From: Verrucomicrobiales bacterium
Lineage (GTDB): Bacteria > Verrucomicrobiota > Verrucomicrobiia > Limisphaerales > UBA11358
NCBI GenBank assembly: GCA_028712475.1
Contig: JAQTQB010000011.1
Coordinates: 54,116-118,115 of the forward strand
Direction of reading: 5' to 3'
DNA length: 64,000 bases
This document shows, in pieces, positions 53,487 through 62,747 of this stretch (position 1 is its first letter; each line of letters begins with the position of its first letter). The translations under genes were made by a program, and so were the position numbers. The notes under the pieces are model-generated. The model did not search any database. It was given only the letters and a program-made list of their open reading frames with translations, and had not been told where the DNA came from.

Positions 53487-54592
53487 GATTTTTTCCCGTC
53501 CTTTGGTGGATGGCCTGCTGCGGCGACCGGCTCCGTGAAACTTTTTCCTCTTGAAACCCACTCGCGCAGGAGCGTGAAGGTCACGGCGAGAATCACCGGT
53601 CCGATAAACAGGCCGATGATGCCAAAGCCGATCAGCCCGCCGATGACGCCGGTGATGATGAGCAGCATTGGCAGTTCCACGCCTTTGCGGATGAGCACCG
53701 GTCGGAGAAAATTATCAAGTGAGCCGACCAAAATGGCCCAGATGGAAAACAGGGAACCGGCCAGATTGTGGCCGCCATGAAACAGCCAGATGGCGGCGGG
53801 AATCAGCACCAGCACCGGCCCGATCTGCGCAATGCAGAGCATCAGCATCAGTGCCGTGAGCAGCCCGGCTGCGGGAACCCCGGCAAAAAAGAGGCCGATC
53901 CCACCGAGCGAGGACTGCACAAGCGCCGTGACCACGATTCCCAGCGCGACGCCGCGTATGGCCTTGGCCGACAAAACTGCGGCTTCATCCCCCGGCTGGC
54001 CGGCAAGCCGGCGCAAGAATTTCCGGATGCCGTCGGCCGTGGTTTCGCCATTGGCGTAAAGCACGGCGGCGATGCCGACGCTCAAGAGGAAATGCAGGAC
54101 AAGCAGGCCGAAGTTGCCGGCCTGGCTCACGAACCAGGCGACCAGCTTGCTGGCATACGGAGACAGCTGTTTGGACAGTTCCTCCGGACTGACCGCCGCA
54201 AATTGCTGCCACCGCTCAACAATGGAACTGCCGGCCACCGGGATTTTGTTGAGCCATTCGGGCGGCGGCGGGATTTTGACGGTGGACAGCGATTTAACCC
54301 AGCCCACAATCTCGCCGCTCTGGTTCAGGATGGTCAGGACGGCGAAGCAGATCGGGACAATCAAAACCAGCAGCAACAGAACCGTCATCACCAGCACCGC
54401 CAGCCAGCGTTTGCCCCGGAGCCGGGCTTGCAGCTTGAGAAAAAACGGCCAGGTGGCGATGACAATCATGGCCGCCCACAACAGCGACGAGAGGAACGGA
54501 CGCATGATCCAGAAGCACGCGGCGATCAGGATGCCGATGAACAGCACCGCCAGCGTGGTGCGCGTCAGATCGGATGAATCGGTCTTGGTCAT
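53483..54592 (-). CDS. AI-2E family transporter (PerM-like)
   Basis: 369 aa with about eight membrane segments. The family pattern includes LFIGILIAACFWIMRPFLSSLLWAAMIVIATWPF, RLRGKRWLAVLVMT, and the C-terminal GSLDNFLRPVLIRKGVELPMLLIITGVIGGLIGFGIIGLFIGPVILA. Members export autoinducer-2 or act as Na+/H+ antiporters; the role here is not determined. It overlaps SulP by ATGA. Confidence 0.9.
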   Translation of the reverse strand: MTKTDSSDLTRTTLAVLFIGILIAACFWIMRPFLSSLLWAAMIVIATWPFFLKLQARLRGKRWLAVLVMTVLLLLVLIVPICFAVLTILNQSGEIVGWVKSLSTVKIPPPPEWLNKIPVAGSSIVERWQQFAAVSPEELSKQLSPYASKLVAWFVSQAGNFGLLVLHFLLSVGIAAVLYANGETTADGIRKFLRRLAGQPGDEAAVLSAKAIRGVALGIVVTALVQSSLGGIGLFFAGVPAAGLLTALMLMLCIAQIGPVLVLIPAAIWLFHGGHNLAGSLFSIWAILVGSLDNFLRPVLIRKGVELPMLLIITGVIGGLIGFGIIGLFIGPVILAVTFTLLREWVSRGKSFTEPVAAAGHPPKDGKKS

Positions 54593-54625
54593 GATTGCAA
54601 AAATAAATTGCTCATATCGTCAGCG

Positions 54626-56530
54626 TTACTGCGTTGCCATCGGAAACAGTTTCGCCAGCGTTTCCTGGACGGTTGGGTCATGCAGATTTCCCAAATGTCC
54701 ACCAGAGGGATAGTCCGTGAGCCGGTCGCCGAAGGTCGAGCGAAACCAATCGATGTCCTCCGGCTTCAGCAGAAAATCGTCCTCGTTGATCTGGACGCGA
54801 ACCTTGGGATTATGGTTTAGCAGCGAGGTGCTCTGGATCAAATCGGTCGCGGCCAGCAGCGTCTCCGGGTCGGTGCCGCGTCCGGTCTTGATGAGGTAGG
54901 GCAGGACAAACCGCTTCATGTATCCGGCATAGGAGATCTGCCGGATCTCGCGGTAGGATTCCTGGCGCACAAAGTTGTCCGGCGGCACGGTGAGCACGCC
55001 CAGATTATCGCGCCGCTGGCTGTCCACGATGGCGCTCATTAGGGTGTAGCGGAACGCCAGACCGATGAGAAATTCCGATTCTTCCCGGGTCAGTGGAATA
55101 GTGCCGGAGACATCCAGGCCGCCTTGCGCGAAATAAAGCGCCTTGTAAATGGCCTCCTTCATGCGCCGGGCACGTTCCTCCGCCGGCCAGCGCAACGGCG
55201 CGTCGAACATGTCATCCAAACTGTCCAGCGCGCGGACCAGGCTTACCGGCGGGTTGACGGCGACGTAGCGGTCAAAGCTCAACCCGTCGAGCTTGCCCGC
55301 CGCCTCGCGCGCGGCGATCATCAGCGTGAAATAGCCGCCGTGCGAAACGCCGCTAAGGCTGGTTCCGGTGATCTGATCGCCCTCCCGTTTCTTCAGGTCG
55401 GCCAGGACCACTTTGAGGTCGTTCACCACGTCATCACAATCAGCCGGGCCGTAGCCGGGCACGGCCATCGTCGAGCCGCGCTCCATGAACTCTTTCTGGA
55501 ACGGATTGGAAATGGCCACCACCGAATAGCCGTGCCGATACATCATGTCCGCGTAGGCCAGCGTGGAGCGGTCCAGCCGGTAGGATCCCAGACCGGGGAG
55601 GTAGCACACCAGCGGCGCGGGTTTCTTCTGCATCCAGCACGAATAGGAAAGTTTTTTCCCGGTCGCCGGGATGCCGACTTTGCGCGTGACCGCCTGATCC
55701 GCGAAATCCTCGGCGACGGGTTTGAACAGCACGGCACCGATAGTGGGGTCGGGATTAAAATCGCCGCCGACGCTGGGCATATAGTCCACGATCAGCCGCT
55801 GGCGGTTGAGCGAATAGAGCGTGCGCAAGGCCTGGTAGGGATCCACCAGCGAATCGAGCTGGCGTTTCATCGCCGGGGCCTGGCCGCTCATATCATTGAA
55901 AGTGAATCCGGGACGGAGCGTCTTGGGCCAGAACTCATCGTCATACGCCACGCCGATCCAGAAACAGATGTCGAGAGGCCAGTCAACAATCAGTCCGATG
56001 GTGTCACGACCATTGCTCGGGCCGAAGATAGGCAGCATCAGATAAAACCAAGGGCCGGAACCCCAATGCCCCAGCGTCAGGCCGAAGTCCTCGTCCGACC
56101 GGCCAATTTTCCAATGCGTGGCCGGGTCAAACAAGCCGCCCAGCCCCACCGTGGAATTGACCCCGAACCGCTGCGTTTCCTCCCACGCCCCGTGCCATTT
56201 TCCCTGGAGGCAGCTGTTCACCAGCCGCACGGGAAAGGTCAGGTTATGGCCGGCATTGCCAATCGTGGTGCGCACGGGTTTAGGGGCAACGGTATTGTAG
56301 CCCAGGCTCAACGGGTAGATCACGCCGCGGAACAGCCAGTCATTCACCGCCCAGGAACAACGGTTGAACCCTTCGAGGGGATCATTCACCGCGTCAAAGT
56401 AGGGCATCTGGTTGGGTGCAAGCCGGGCGGTTTCGTTGGTGGACGAATTGTCTCCTGCGCGCAAACCCGCCACCGGAATGGTGACAGCCAGCAGCAAAAG
56501 AACAGCCCGCAAGGTTAAGCCCGGTTGCAT
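54626..56530 (-). CDS. MlaA-like lipid-transport domain fused to an alpha/beta hydrolase
   Basis: 634 aa with a signal peptide (LRAVLLLLAVTIPVAGLRA). Residues about 45-250 match MlaA/VacJ: DAVNDPLEGFNRCSWAVNDW, VNSCLQGKWHGAWEETQRF, GVNSTVGLGGLFDPATHW, DFGLTLGHWGSGPWFYLML. MlaA removes misplaced phospholipids from the outer membrane. Residues about 300-634 are an alpha/beta hydrolase with the nucleophile Ser396 in GVSHG. A later acid residue and His are plausible (ENxDxxLL-like and YPSGGHLG). This domain order could link lipid extraction with cleavage. No lipobox Cys is obvious. Confidence 0.8.
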   Translation of the reverse strand: MQPGLTLRAVLLLLAVTIPVAGLRAGDNSSTNETARLAPNQMPYFDAVNDPLEGFNRCSWAVNDWLFRGVIYPLSLGYNTVAPKPVRTTIGNAGHNLTFPVRLVNSCLQGKWHGAWEETQRFGVNSTVGLGGLFDPATHWKIGRSDEDFGLTLGHWGSGPWFYLMLPIFGPSNGRDTIGLIVDWPLDICFWIGVAYDDEFWPKTLRPGFTFNDMSGQAPAMKRQLDSLVDPYQALRTLYSLNRQRLIVDYMPSVGGDFNPDPTIGAVLFKPVAEDFADQAVTRKVGIPATGKKLSYSCWMQKKPAPLVCYLPGLGSYRLDRSTLAYADMMYRHGYSVVAISNPFQKEFMERGSTMAVPGYGPADCDDVVNDLKVVLADLKKREGDQITGTSLSGVSHGGYFTLMIAAREAAGKLDGLSFDRYVAVNPPVSLVRALDSLDDMFDAPLRWPAEERARRMKEAIYKALYFAQGGLDVSGTIPLTREESEFLIGLAFRYTLMSAIVDSQRRDNLGVLTVPPDNFVRQESYREIRQISYAGYMKRFVLPYLIKTGRGTDPETLLAATDLIQSTSLLNHNPKVRVQINEDDFLLKPEDIDWFRSTFGDRLTDYPSGGHLGNLHDPTVQETLAKLFPMATQ

Positions 56531-56655
56531 CTTGTCAGATCTTTTCGTTTTGTTTCATTCAGTAAAATCAGTGTTTCAAAGCGGTTCACGTCCTCAAATT
56601 CCCGCCAAGGTCGAGGAGGCCAGCCCCCCGCGCTGACCTCCGATTCGGTTACGAC

Positions 56656-57210
56656 CTACTGCTCGATTGTTAGTTTTTTCAGGATCTCATCCACGACTTC
56701 CTGAATGCGCTCCGCACGGGCTTCGGCGGTGATGTTGCGGATGACTGGCTGCGTCGCGTAGTTGCGTTTGAGCAGCTTGTAGTCCTTGGAGTCAATGATG
56801 TCTATCACCAGCGTGCCGGCCTCGAAATAATTCGGGTTCTTGCTGCTCGTGTAGGCTGCCTGCGCCTTGTCGTGGAGGACGTCGGCCTCCTGGCCATATC
56901 CAAAGTAGGTGTTGATGGCCTCGGTGGAGGCGTTATTGCCGAGGATGACGAGGTAGCCCACGATGACATCACCACCGGAGGCCACGCGCGTGACACCGCG
57001 GGCTGCGAGATCCTTGGTGATGGCCGCCTGGATCATCTCGTGGGCCGCCTGACGGTCATCCGCAAAATCAGGTGCTTGTCCCCGATTGACAAAGCTGAAG
57101 GTGCGGGCGTGAATCGGGCCGGTATCAACTTTGGTGGGCGTGGAGGAACACCCGGCCAAAGTCAGAACGGCTGCGACCATTCCAAGGATTGAATGTAGTT
57201 TCAAAGACAT
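56656..57210 (-). CDS. DUF4136-like lipoprotein
   Basis: 184 aa from the ATG at 57210, with a lipobox leader (LGMVAAVLTLAGCSS). The mature part has ARTFSFVNRG, then AAITKDLAARGVTRVASGGDVIVGYLV, AGTLVIDIIDSKDYKLLKRNYATQPV and a C-terminal helix with VVDEILKKL. This is the DUF4136 pattern of periplasm-facing lipoproteins with no known role. Confidence 0.8.
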   Translation of the reverse strand: MSLKLHSILGMVAAVLTLAGCSSTPTKVDTGPIHARTFSFVNRGQAPDFADDRQAAHEMIQAAITKDLAARGVTRVASGGDVIVGYLVILGNNASTEAINTYFGYGQEADVLHDKAQAAYTSSKNPNYFEAGTLVIDIIDSKDYKLLKRNYATQPVIRNITAEARAERIQEVVDEILKKLTIEQ

Positions 57211-57248
57211 AATTTTTAAGTTTGGTTTGCCCGTCATCCACAAACATC

Positions 57249-57860
57249 TCATTCACCGGTCTTTTTCTCCACCTTGTCCAGCGAGAGCGCCAGGGCCTCG
57301 GTGTAAACGATGACGATGGTTTCGCCAATGTGAACTTTTGTCAGGCGGTCCGGATCCGCCACGTGCGCGGTCAGATAACGGCCCAGCGGGCCTTTGACCG
57401 TGATGGTCTGCTCCGGACGATTCAAGGCTTCGATGGTCGTGACCACCTTGAACCGGCGCGCGACGCCACCGGCGGGCGCCGCATCAGCCCCCGCGCGACC
57501 GGCGACATCCATGATCTCCAGCGGATGTTCCGCTTCCGCCGCCGTGGGCTTGCGCAATTCGGCGACCGCCGAGACGAGGTAATCCAACCGGACAAAGTCG
57601 CCGACTTTCACTTCGTCCAACCGCTTCACCACCGGGCTCACGGCGACAGTCACTTCGTTGCCCTGCGGTCCTTTTAGCGTGACTTCCCGCTTGGCGAGGT
57701 CAATGGCGGTGACTTCAGCGGACAGCGTGGCATGCATGGCTTCAATGCGGCCCATCGGAGGATTTTTTGGTGCTGCGGTTTCCTGCGCCAGCAAACCCGG
57801 ACTCTGGCTGACGGCCAGTATTGCTGCAAGTGTAAGAATAGAATGGAATGATGTTTTCAT
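57249..57860 (-). CDS. Exported protein with two similar beta domains
   Basis: 203 aa with a signal peptide (FHSILTLAAILAVSQSPGLLA). Two related beta units are visible: about residues 46-95 (VTAIDLAKREVTLKGPQGNE) and about 138-195 (TTIEALNRPEQTITVKGPLGRY). Both then run into VKVGDFVRL or VHIGETIVI. The repeat resembles DUF5666-like OB folds. The function is unknown. It lies between PPK2 and the DUF4136-like gene. Confidence 0.65.
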   Translation of the reverse strand: MKTSFHSILTLAAILAVSQSPGLLAQETAAPKNPPMGRIEAMHATLSAEVTAIDLAKREVTLKGPQGNEVTVAVSPVVKRLDEVKVGDFVRLDYLVSAVAELRKPTAAEAEHPLEIMDVAGRAGADAAPAGGVARRFKVVTTIEALNRPEQTITVKGPLGRYLTAHVADPDRLTKVHIGETIVIVYTEALALSLDKVEKKTGE

Positions 57861-57902
57861 AATAACTGTTGGTTGTTTTGTTGATGGTTATGGTTTTTAG
57901 TT

Positions 57903-58712
57903 TCAATACTTCTCCGGCACAAATTTCCGGCCTTTGAGCGTGGACTGGTCATCGTAGGCGCCCTTCATCGAGCGCTTGGGCAGTTTGATCTCCTCGCGCG
58001 GCACTTTCTTGTAGGGAATCAGTTTTAGCAGATGATGGATGCAGTTCAGCCGGGCGCGTTTCTTGTCGTCCGAAACCAGAATGCGCCACGGCGCCCACTT
58101 GGTGTCCGTGGCTTTGAGCATCAGGTCCCGGGCGCGGGAATACTCAAACCACTTGGTGCGCGACGGCAGGTCCATCGGGCTTAACTTCCACTGGCGGATC
58201 GGGTCGGTGATGCGCGCCTCGAAGCGACGCTTCTGTTCCTTGTCGCTCACCTCAAGCCAGAATTTGATGAGGATGATGCCGCCGTCCACGATGTATTTCT
58301 CGACCTCCGGGCAGAGTTCAAGGAAACGGGCGTGCTGCTCCTTGCTGCAAAAGCCCATGACATATTCCACCCCGGCGCGGTTATACCAGCTCCGGTCGAA
58401 GATCACGACTTCGCCCGCCGCCGGGAAATGCGCAAGATAGCGCTGCATATACATCTGCGACTTCTCGCGATCCGAAGGCGCGGGCAGCGCCACCGTGCGA
58501 AACACGCGCGGACTGACGCGTTCCGTGATGGCGCGGATGGTGCCGCCCTTGCCCGCACCATCGCGGCCCTCGAAAAGGATGATCACGCGCAGCCCCTTGT
58601 GTTTCACCCAATCCTGCAGCGTGCATAACTCGGCCTGGAGTTTGCGGAGTTCCTTCGTATATTTCTTGTTCTTCAATTTCTTGTCCTGTTCGGACGCTGA
58701 TTTTGTGTTCAT
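57903..58712 (-). CDS. ppk2: Polyphosphate kinase 2
   Basis: 269 aa, typical of one-domain PPK2. Walker A is GRDGAGKGG (residues 49-57), the second Asp motif is VVIFDRSWYNRAGVE, and the lid contains KFWLEVSDKEQKRRFEARITDP. The family transfers phosphate from polyphosphate to nucleoside di- or monophosphates. Residues after Walker A fit a class I (NDP-using) enzyme, but this is not certain. Its start overlaps the Lys-rich gene by ATGA. Confidence 0.93.
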   Translation of the reverse strand: MNTKSASEQDKKLKNKKYTKELRKLQAELCTLQDWVKHKGLRVIILFEGRDGAGKGGTIRAITERVSPRVFRTVALPAPSDREKSQMYMQRYLAHFPAAGEVVIFDRSWYNRAGVEYVMGFCSKEQHARFLELCPEVEKYIVDGGIILIKFWLEVSDKEQKRRFEARITDPIRQWKLSPMDLPSRTKWFEYSRARDLMLKATDTKWAPWRILVSDDKKRARLNCIHHLLKLIPYKKVPREEIKLPKRSMKGAYDDQSTLKGRKFVPEKY

Positions 58713-59401
58713 GGTGTCTCCTGTAGATTGATGGTTAAAGCGCTTGAGGTCTGGTCCGGTGTGACGGGGTTTGCTTCCGGCGGTGAAAGACTTTCCGAAA
58801 AGGCCTGTTCGGCGGGCGTCTCCTCCTGGATTTCGCCGGTGAAAATTTTCCCGACCTCTTCGACAATCTGCCCCGTTGCCTTGCTGGCCTCCGGGGGAAT
58901 CAGAACGACAGGAGCTTCCAAATCCCGGATCCGGGCAATGCGCCTCTTCGCTGCTTTGCCGGTTGGGCGGGGCTTTCGTTGGGATGCAGTCCTCCGCGCA
59001 ACCGGCTTTTTGATTTTCAAAGATTCGCGAGGTTGAGCGTCAACCGCCGCCGCCAAACTTTTCCGGCGCGGAGCCACGGCAACTTTGTTTGCTTGCAACC
59101 TCCGGGACTTGCGCTTGACCTGGGTTGAATCCGTCCGGGCCAGCCTGGCCAGTCTGGTCTTGAGCGCTGCGACGGCCAGTTTCGCTCCGGCAACTTTCTC
59201 TTTGACTTGTCTGGCCCGCTTCTTGGCACGACGGGCGGACTGCTTCGCCTCTTTGCGGCGTTGACGGGCGAGATGTGCCTGCTTTTTGGCCACCGTCAGC
59301 TCGCTTTCAGCCTTCGCCAGCCGGAGCCGCGCCAGGCGAACTTCGCCCATCAATTTTTGCGCCGTGCCGGCTTGCTGAATCGCTTTCATAGGTTCGTTCA
59401 A
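58709..59401 (-). CDS. Lys/Arg-rich coiled-coil protein
   Basis: 230 aa. Residues about 10-95 are an uninterrupted, strongly basic coiled coil (RLAKAESELTVAKKQAHL, then RRKEAKQSARRAKKRARQ). A basic linker rich in RRK and a short acidic tail follow. The composition could suit binding to nucleic acid or polyphosphate. It is co-translated with ppk2, which makes polyphosphate binding an attractive but unproven idea. No family is recognised. Confidence 0.6.
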   Translation of the reverse strand: MNEPMKAIQQAGTAQKLMGEVRLARLRLAKAESELTVAKKQAHLARQRRKEAKQSARRAKKRARQVKEKVAGAKLAVAALKTRLARLARTDSTQVKRKSRRLQANKVAVAPRRKSLAAAVDAQPRESLKIKKPVARRTASQRKPRPTGKAAKRRIARIRDLEAPVVLIPPEASKATGQIVEEVGKIFTGEIQEETPAEQAFSESLSPPEANPVTPDQTSSALTINLQETP

Positions 59402-59407
59402 TAAGAA

Positions 59408-60832
59408 TCATTTCACCGTCACCTGCGTTTGCTGCGGTGGCGCGGTTTCAAAACTGCCGCCCAGCACGAGATGCAGGTTCGCGCGCTGGCTCAACTGTTC
59501 GCCTTGGACGCGCAAACTGGTGAGGCGCGCGGCATAAACATTCAATTGCTGCTGCTGCACGCTGCGCAGGTCAATCTTGCCCACGCGATAGGAAGTCTGG
59601 GCCAGTTCAAGGGCGCGCTGCTGGTCGGCAACGGTTTGATCCAGTAACTGCCCGCGTTCGGCCAGATTCTGACCGGCGGCCAGCGCGTTCTCGACATCGC
59701 CGATGGCGCGCAAGGCCATGGCGGCGTATTCAGCAACGGCCGCCTTCTGTTCGATCGTGCGGATTTTCACCTGCGTCTGGAGCGCGCCGCCGGTGTAAAT
59801 CGGGGCGACCAGATCCGCGCCGAAACCGCCGATGGGATTCTGAAAGTCGGGCTTGAGATCCAAGACATCACTTTCAATGGCGGCGACGCTGCCGTTAAGG
59901 GTGATGCGCGGCAGGCGGGCGGCCTTGGCTTCGCCGACCCGGTTGAACGCAGCCGCCACGCGCCGCTCGGCAGCAATCAGGTCCGGCCGGCGCTCCAACG
60001 ATTCGAGCGGCATGCCGACCGGCACCGGGCCCGGCAGTGCCGGGAGATTTTCGCGCGCCGCCAGTTCGGCGGATGGATAGCGACCCAAAAGCAGTTCCAA
60101 CGCCCGCAATGCCTGCTGATGGGCGAGGCTGACTTGTTTCGCCGTGTCCTTAAAACTGCCCACATTTGCCCGCGCCAAAGCGACATCCTGTTCGCTGCCC
60201 GCGCCCACTTGCCGGCGTTTTTCAGCAAGCGTGACCAGTTCTTCCGCGGACTTCACCATGTCGGCGGCCAGTTGCATCTGCAACCAGGTTTCGCTGGCGG
60301 TGAACCAGCTTTTGGCGGTGGTCGCCGCAAGCGATTGACGTGCGAACTGAAAATCAGCCTGCGCGGAGGCGTAGTCCGCCTGCGCGGCGTTACGGCCATA
60401 ACGCATCCGCCCCCAAAGATCCGGTTCCCACGAAGCGGCGAGCATGATGCCCTGCAATGCCGAACTCACGTCGCTGCCGCCGCCGCCTTTGAAGCCGCCG
60501 GTGCCGGCGATGGCCAGCCTCGGACGCAATGCGGCTTTGGCGAGTTCGACGTATTGCCCGGCCTGCTCGACACGGGTCGCACTGACCCGCAAATCCAGAT
60601 TGTTGGTCACGGCTTCGTAAACGAGAGCGTTGAGTTGTTCGTCGTTGAACGTTGCAAGCCAATCGTCCTGAATCAGGCCGGCTGCGCCGCCCGCTTTCCA
60701 GGCGTTCGTCAGGGCGATGTTGGGGAGAGCCTGCCGCTGAATTTCAGCCAGCGAGGGCGGCGATTTGGTCCGGCAACCGGCGAACAGAACCGCCGTCAGC
60801 AGGGCGAGGAGGATGAGTGAAGGGCGTTGCAT
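59408..60832 (-). CDS. Outer membrane efflux lipoprotein (NodT/OprM-like)
   Basis: 474 aa with a lipobox leader (LILLALLTAVLFAGC). The two OEP repeats are seen in DEQLNALVYEAVTNNLDLRVSATRVEQ and ERRPDLIAAERRVAAAFNRVGEAKAARLPRIT, with GGFGADLVAPIYTGG, typical of RND-type outer membrane lipoproteins. It should form the exit duct for the HlyD-type protein encoded seven bases upstream on the same strand. Confidence 0.92.
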   Translation of the reverse strand: MQRPSLILLALLTAVLFAGCRTKSPPSLAEIQRQALPNIALTNAWKAGGAAGLIQDDWLATFNDEQLNALVYEAVTNNLDLRVSATRVEQAGQYVELAKAALRPRLAIAGTGGFKGGGGSDVSSALQGIMLAASWEPDLWGRMRYGRNAAQADYASAQADFQFARQSLAATTAKSWFTASETWLQMQLAADMVKSAEELVTLAEKRRQVGAGSEQDVALARANVGSFKDTAKQVSLAHQQALRALELLLGRYPSAELAARENLPALPGPVPVGMPLESLERRPDLIAAERRVAAAFNRVGEAKAARLPRITLNGSVAAIESDVLDLKPDFQNPIGGFGADLVAPIYTGGALQTQVKIRTIEQKAAVAEYAAMALRAIGDVENALAAGQNLAERGQLLDQTVADQQRALELAQTSYRVGKIDLRSVQQQQLNVYAARLTSLRVQGEQLSQRANLHLVLGGSFETAPPQQTQVTVK

Positions 60833-60839
60833 GGTGACC

Positions 60840-61922
60840 TCAATGGAGTTTCAGGATCAGCCAATTCAGCTTGGCATTGATGCGAACGATGACCTTGCGG
60901 ATGATATGGATCGGATGCCCGCTGTCGGTGTAAACCGCGCCGGAGCCGTGCGCGCCCGAGGCCAGAAAGAGGTCTTTGTTCTTGTCATCCTTCAGCAGCC
61001 GGACTGCCAGGCATTGCGGCGGGATTGGAGCAACGCCGCCGGCCACATTCATGGTGCCAATCGGCAACTGGCCTTGCGCCGTGGCCCACATGATCGAGTC
61101 CACTTTGCATTTCACGATCCGGCCGGGATACATCGCGAAGGCCACCTCCGCCTCCTGGTCCGGCTTGATTTTGCGGACTTCGTTTTGATGATAAATGGCG
61201 ATGATCCATTGCTCATCCTCAATGAAGTTCATGGCGGGAGTCATCGGCAGCGTCACCGCCATGGCGCCGGGCCGCAGCGTGAGCGCAATCACGGTGCCAT
61301 TGGCGGGGGCGTAAACCGTTGTCTGGCTTAATTCCCATTTGGCGTTGGCCAGTTGCGCTTCGGCGCTCGCGATCTTCGCCCGAATAGCATCTTCGTTGGC
61401 TGCGGAGACGTCGAGTTCGCCCTGCAAGTTCAGCACGTCCGTTTCCGCCTGTTCCTGGTCAAACTTGTTGCCGGCTCCGGTGCCGGCCAGCTCGGTGAAC
61501 TGGCCCATCCGCTTTCGCGCGAGATCAAGTTTGGCTTTGGTGATCACGTCGGCGGTCTGTGAACTTTTTAATTGTTCGCGGAGGCTGATGACATCCGCCT
61601 GGCTGTTGCTGACCGCGATCTCGTAGGGAACCGGGTCAATCTTGAACAGCACGTCGCCTTTCTTGATGGGGCGGTTCGGCTCAATCGGCACTTCGACGAC
61701 AAGGCCGCGCACGGGCGAGTTGATGGGAACCACGTAGTTTATCACCCGCACGTCGTGCGACGACGGGGCCACAATGTTCAGCAACAGGATCAGTATCGTC
61801 AGCCCGACAATCGGGATGGTGATGGTGATGACCTGGCTGACGATGTTCCACGGAAGCCATTTGAACTTGAAAAAGATCAGCCAGGCGAAAAACGAGTAGA
61901 TGCCGAGTAGTAAGATTTCCAT
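60840..61922 (-). CDS. HlyD/EmrA-type membrane fusion protein (YibH-like)
   Basis: 360 aa. It starts with two membrane helices (LLLGIYSFFAWLIFFKF and ITITIPIVGLTILILLLNIV). A barrel-sandwich domain follows (INSPVRGLVVEVPIEPNRPIKKGDVLFKID) with a central coiled-coil hairpin, then TTVYAPANGTVIALTLRPG. With the adjacent DUF3302 protein it matches the YibH-YibI gene pair of enterobacteria. The exported substrate is unknown. Confidence 0.9.
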   Translation of the reverse strand: MEILLLGIYSFFAWLIFFKFKWLPWNIVSQVITITIPIVGLTILILLLNIVAPSSHDVRVINYVVPINSPVRGLVVEVPIEPNRPIKKGDVLFKIDPVPYEIAVSNSQADVISLREQLKSSQTADVITKAKLDLARKRMGQFTELAGTGAGNKFDQEQAETDVLNLQGELDVSAANEDAIRAKIASAEAQLANAKWELSQTTVYAPANGTVIALTLRPGAMAVTLPMTPAMNFIEDEQWIIAIYHQNEVRKIKPDQEAEVAFAMYPGRIVKCKVDSIMWATAQGQLPIGTMNVAGGVAPIPPQCLAVRLLKDDKNKDLFLASGAHGSGAVYTDSGHPIHIIRKVIVRINAKLNWLILKLH

Positions 61923-61925
61923 AAG

Positions 61926-62438
61926 TCAGGCCTTTCCTCCTTCGGTCCCGGATTTGCCGGCCAGCTTAGCCTCGAGTTCGGCAAGCTGACGACGCAATTT
62001 GTCCACCTCGTTTTCCGTCGCCTTAAGTTCCGCTTTTTCGTGTTCCAATTCCTCCTCGACGTCCGTGCCATAGGCCATCTTGTGCAGCACCGGTTTGGTG
62101 TAGGCCCAAAGCCAGGCGATCGGCCAAAGCAGCCCGCCAAAAGCCAGCGACAAGAGGCACAACACCTGGATCGCCTTGGTCTGCGGATGTTTTTTCTTTT
62201 CTGCGATCTTTTCGGGCAGGATGTGCACCAGCCAGAAGACGGCGATGCCCACGATCGGCGCAACGATCAGCACCACCCAGGTTAGCACATCGGCAGCCTT
62301 GTCGAGCGCTTCGCCCTTAAAGATGGAGGCCTGAGCGTGCGACGGCAGCAACAGCAGCAACGCAAGCAGCGCGCCGGGCAGCCACCGGACGGCCGTGCGG
62401 CATTTTCGAGGCGGAGAGGATTTCATCATAAGTTTCAT
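61926..62438 (-). CDS. DUF3302 membrane protein (YibI-like)
   Basis: 170 aa from the ATG at 62438. An N-terminal hydrophobic leader is followed by two membrane helices (VLTWVVLIVAPIVGIAVFWLVHILPEKIAEKK and AIQVLCLLSLAFGGLLWPIAWLWAYTKPV). The segment HILPEKIAEKKKHPQ is typical of DUF3302. The C-terminal third is a charged coiled coil not found in the short enteric form. It heads the three-gene export set and lies three bases before the HlyD gene. Confidence 0.85.
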   Translation of the reverse strand: MKLMMKSSPPRKCRTAVRWLPGALLALLLLLPSHAQASIFKGEALDKAADVLTWVVLIVAPIVGIAVFWLVHILPEKIAEKKKHPQTKAIQVLCLLSLAFGGLLWPIAWLWAYTKPVLHKMAYGTDVEEELEHEKAELKATENEVDKLRRQLAELEAKLAGKSGTEGGKA

Positions 62439-62499
62439 GAGTGTTTGTTCATTGGCGTTCGTCAATTGCTAGACAATTGTGGTTGGGTTTCATGCGGCT

Positions 62500-62691
62500 T
62501 CAAGCATTTTCCAGATTTCGTCCTCCCGATCTTTTGTTGACAGTGGTTTTCAGAATAGTGCAGCCGCAGGGCAAAGGCCAGAGCCTCTTGCCAAGCTCGT
62601 CGAGATCTTCGTCCTCCAGTTTGATCACGGCATCCCGCACCTGGAAGGCTTGGGTTTCGTTGGTGAATACCAAGATGTTCAAGCTTTGCAT
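62500..62691 (-). CDS. Small frame with a DUF1269-like start, possibly a remnant
   Basis: 63 codons. The first 30 residues (SLNILVFTNETQAFQVRDAV) recall the first strand and helix of DUF1269-type membrane proteins, but the rest does not continue that family and no membrane part follows. It fills most of the 309-bp gap between the DUF3302 gene and the porin. It may be a truncated copy or not be expressed. Confidence 0.35.
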   Translation of the reverse strand: MQSLNILVFTNETQAFQVRDAVIKLEDEDLDELGKRLWPLPCGCTILKTTVNKRSGGRNLENA

Positions 62692-62747
62692 AACTCATGG
62701 CCGGGGGCGCACGCGGCTGGCGCACGCCTCCCGGCGATATTTCCTAA

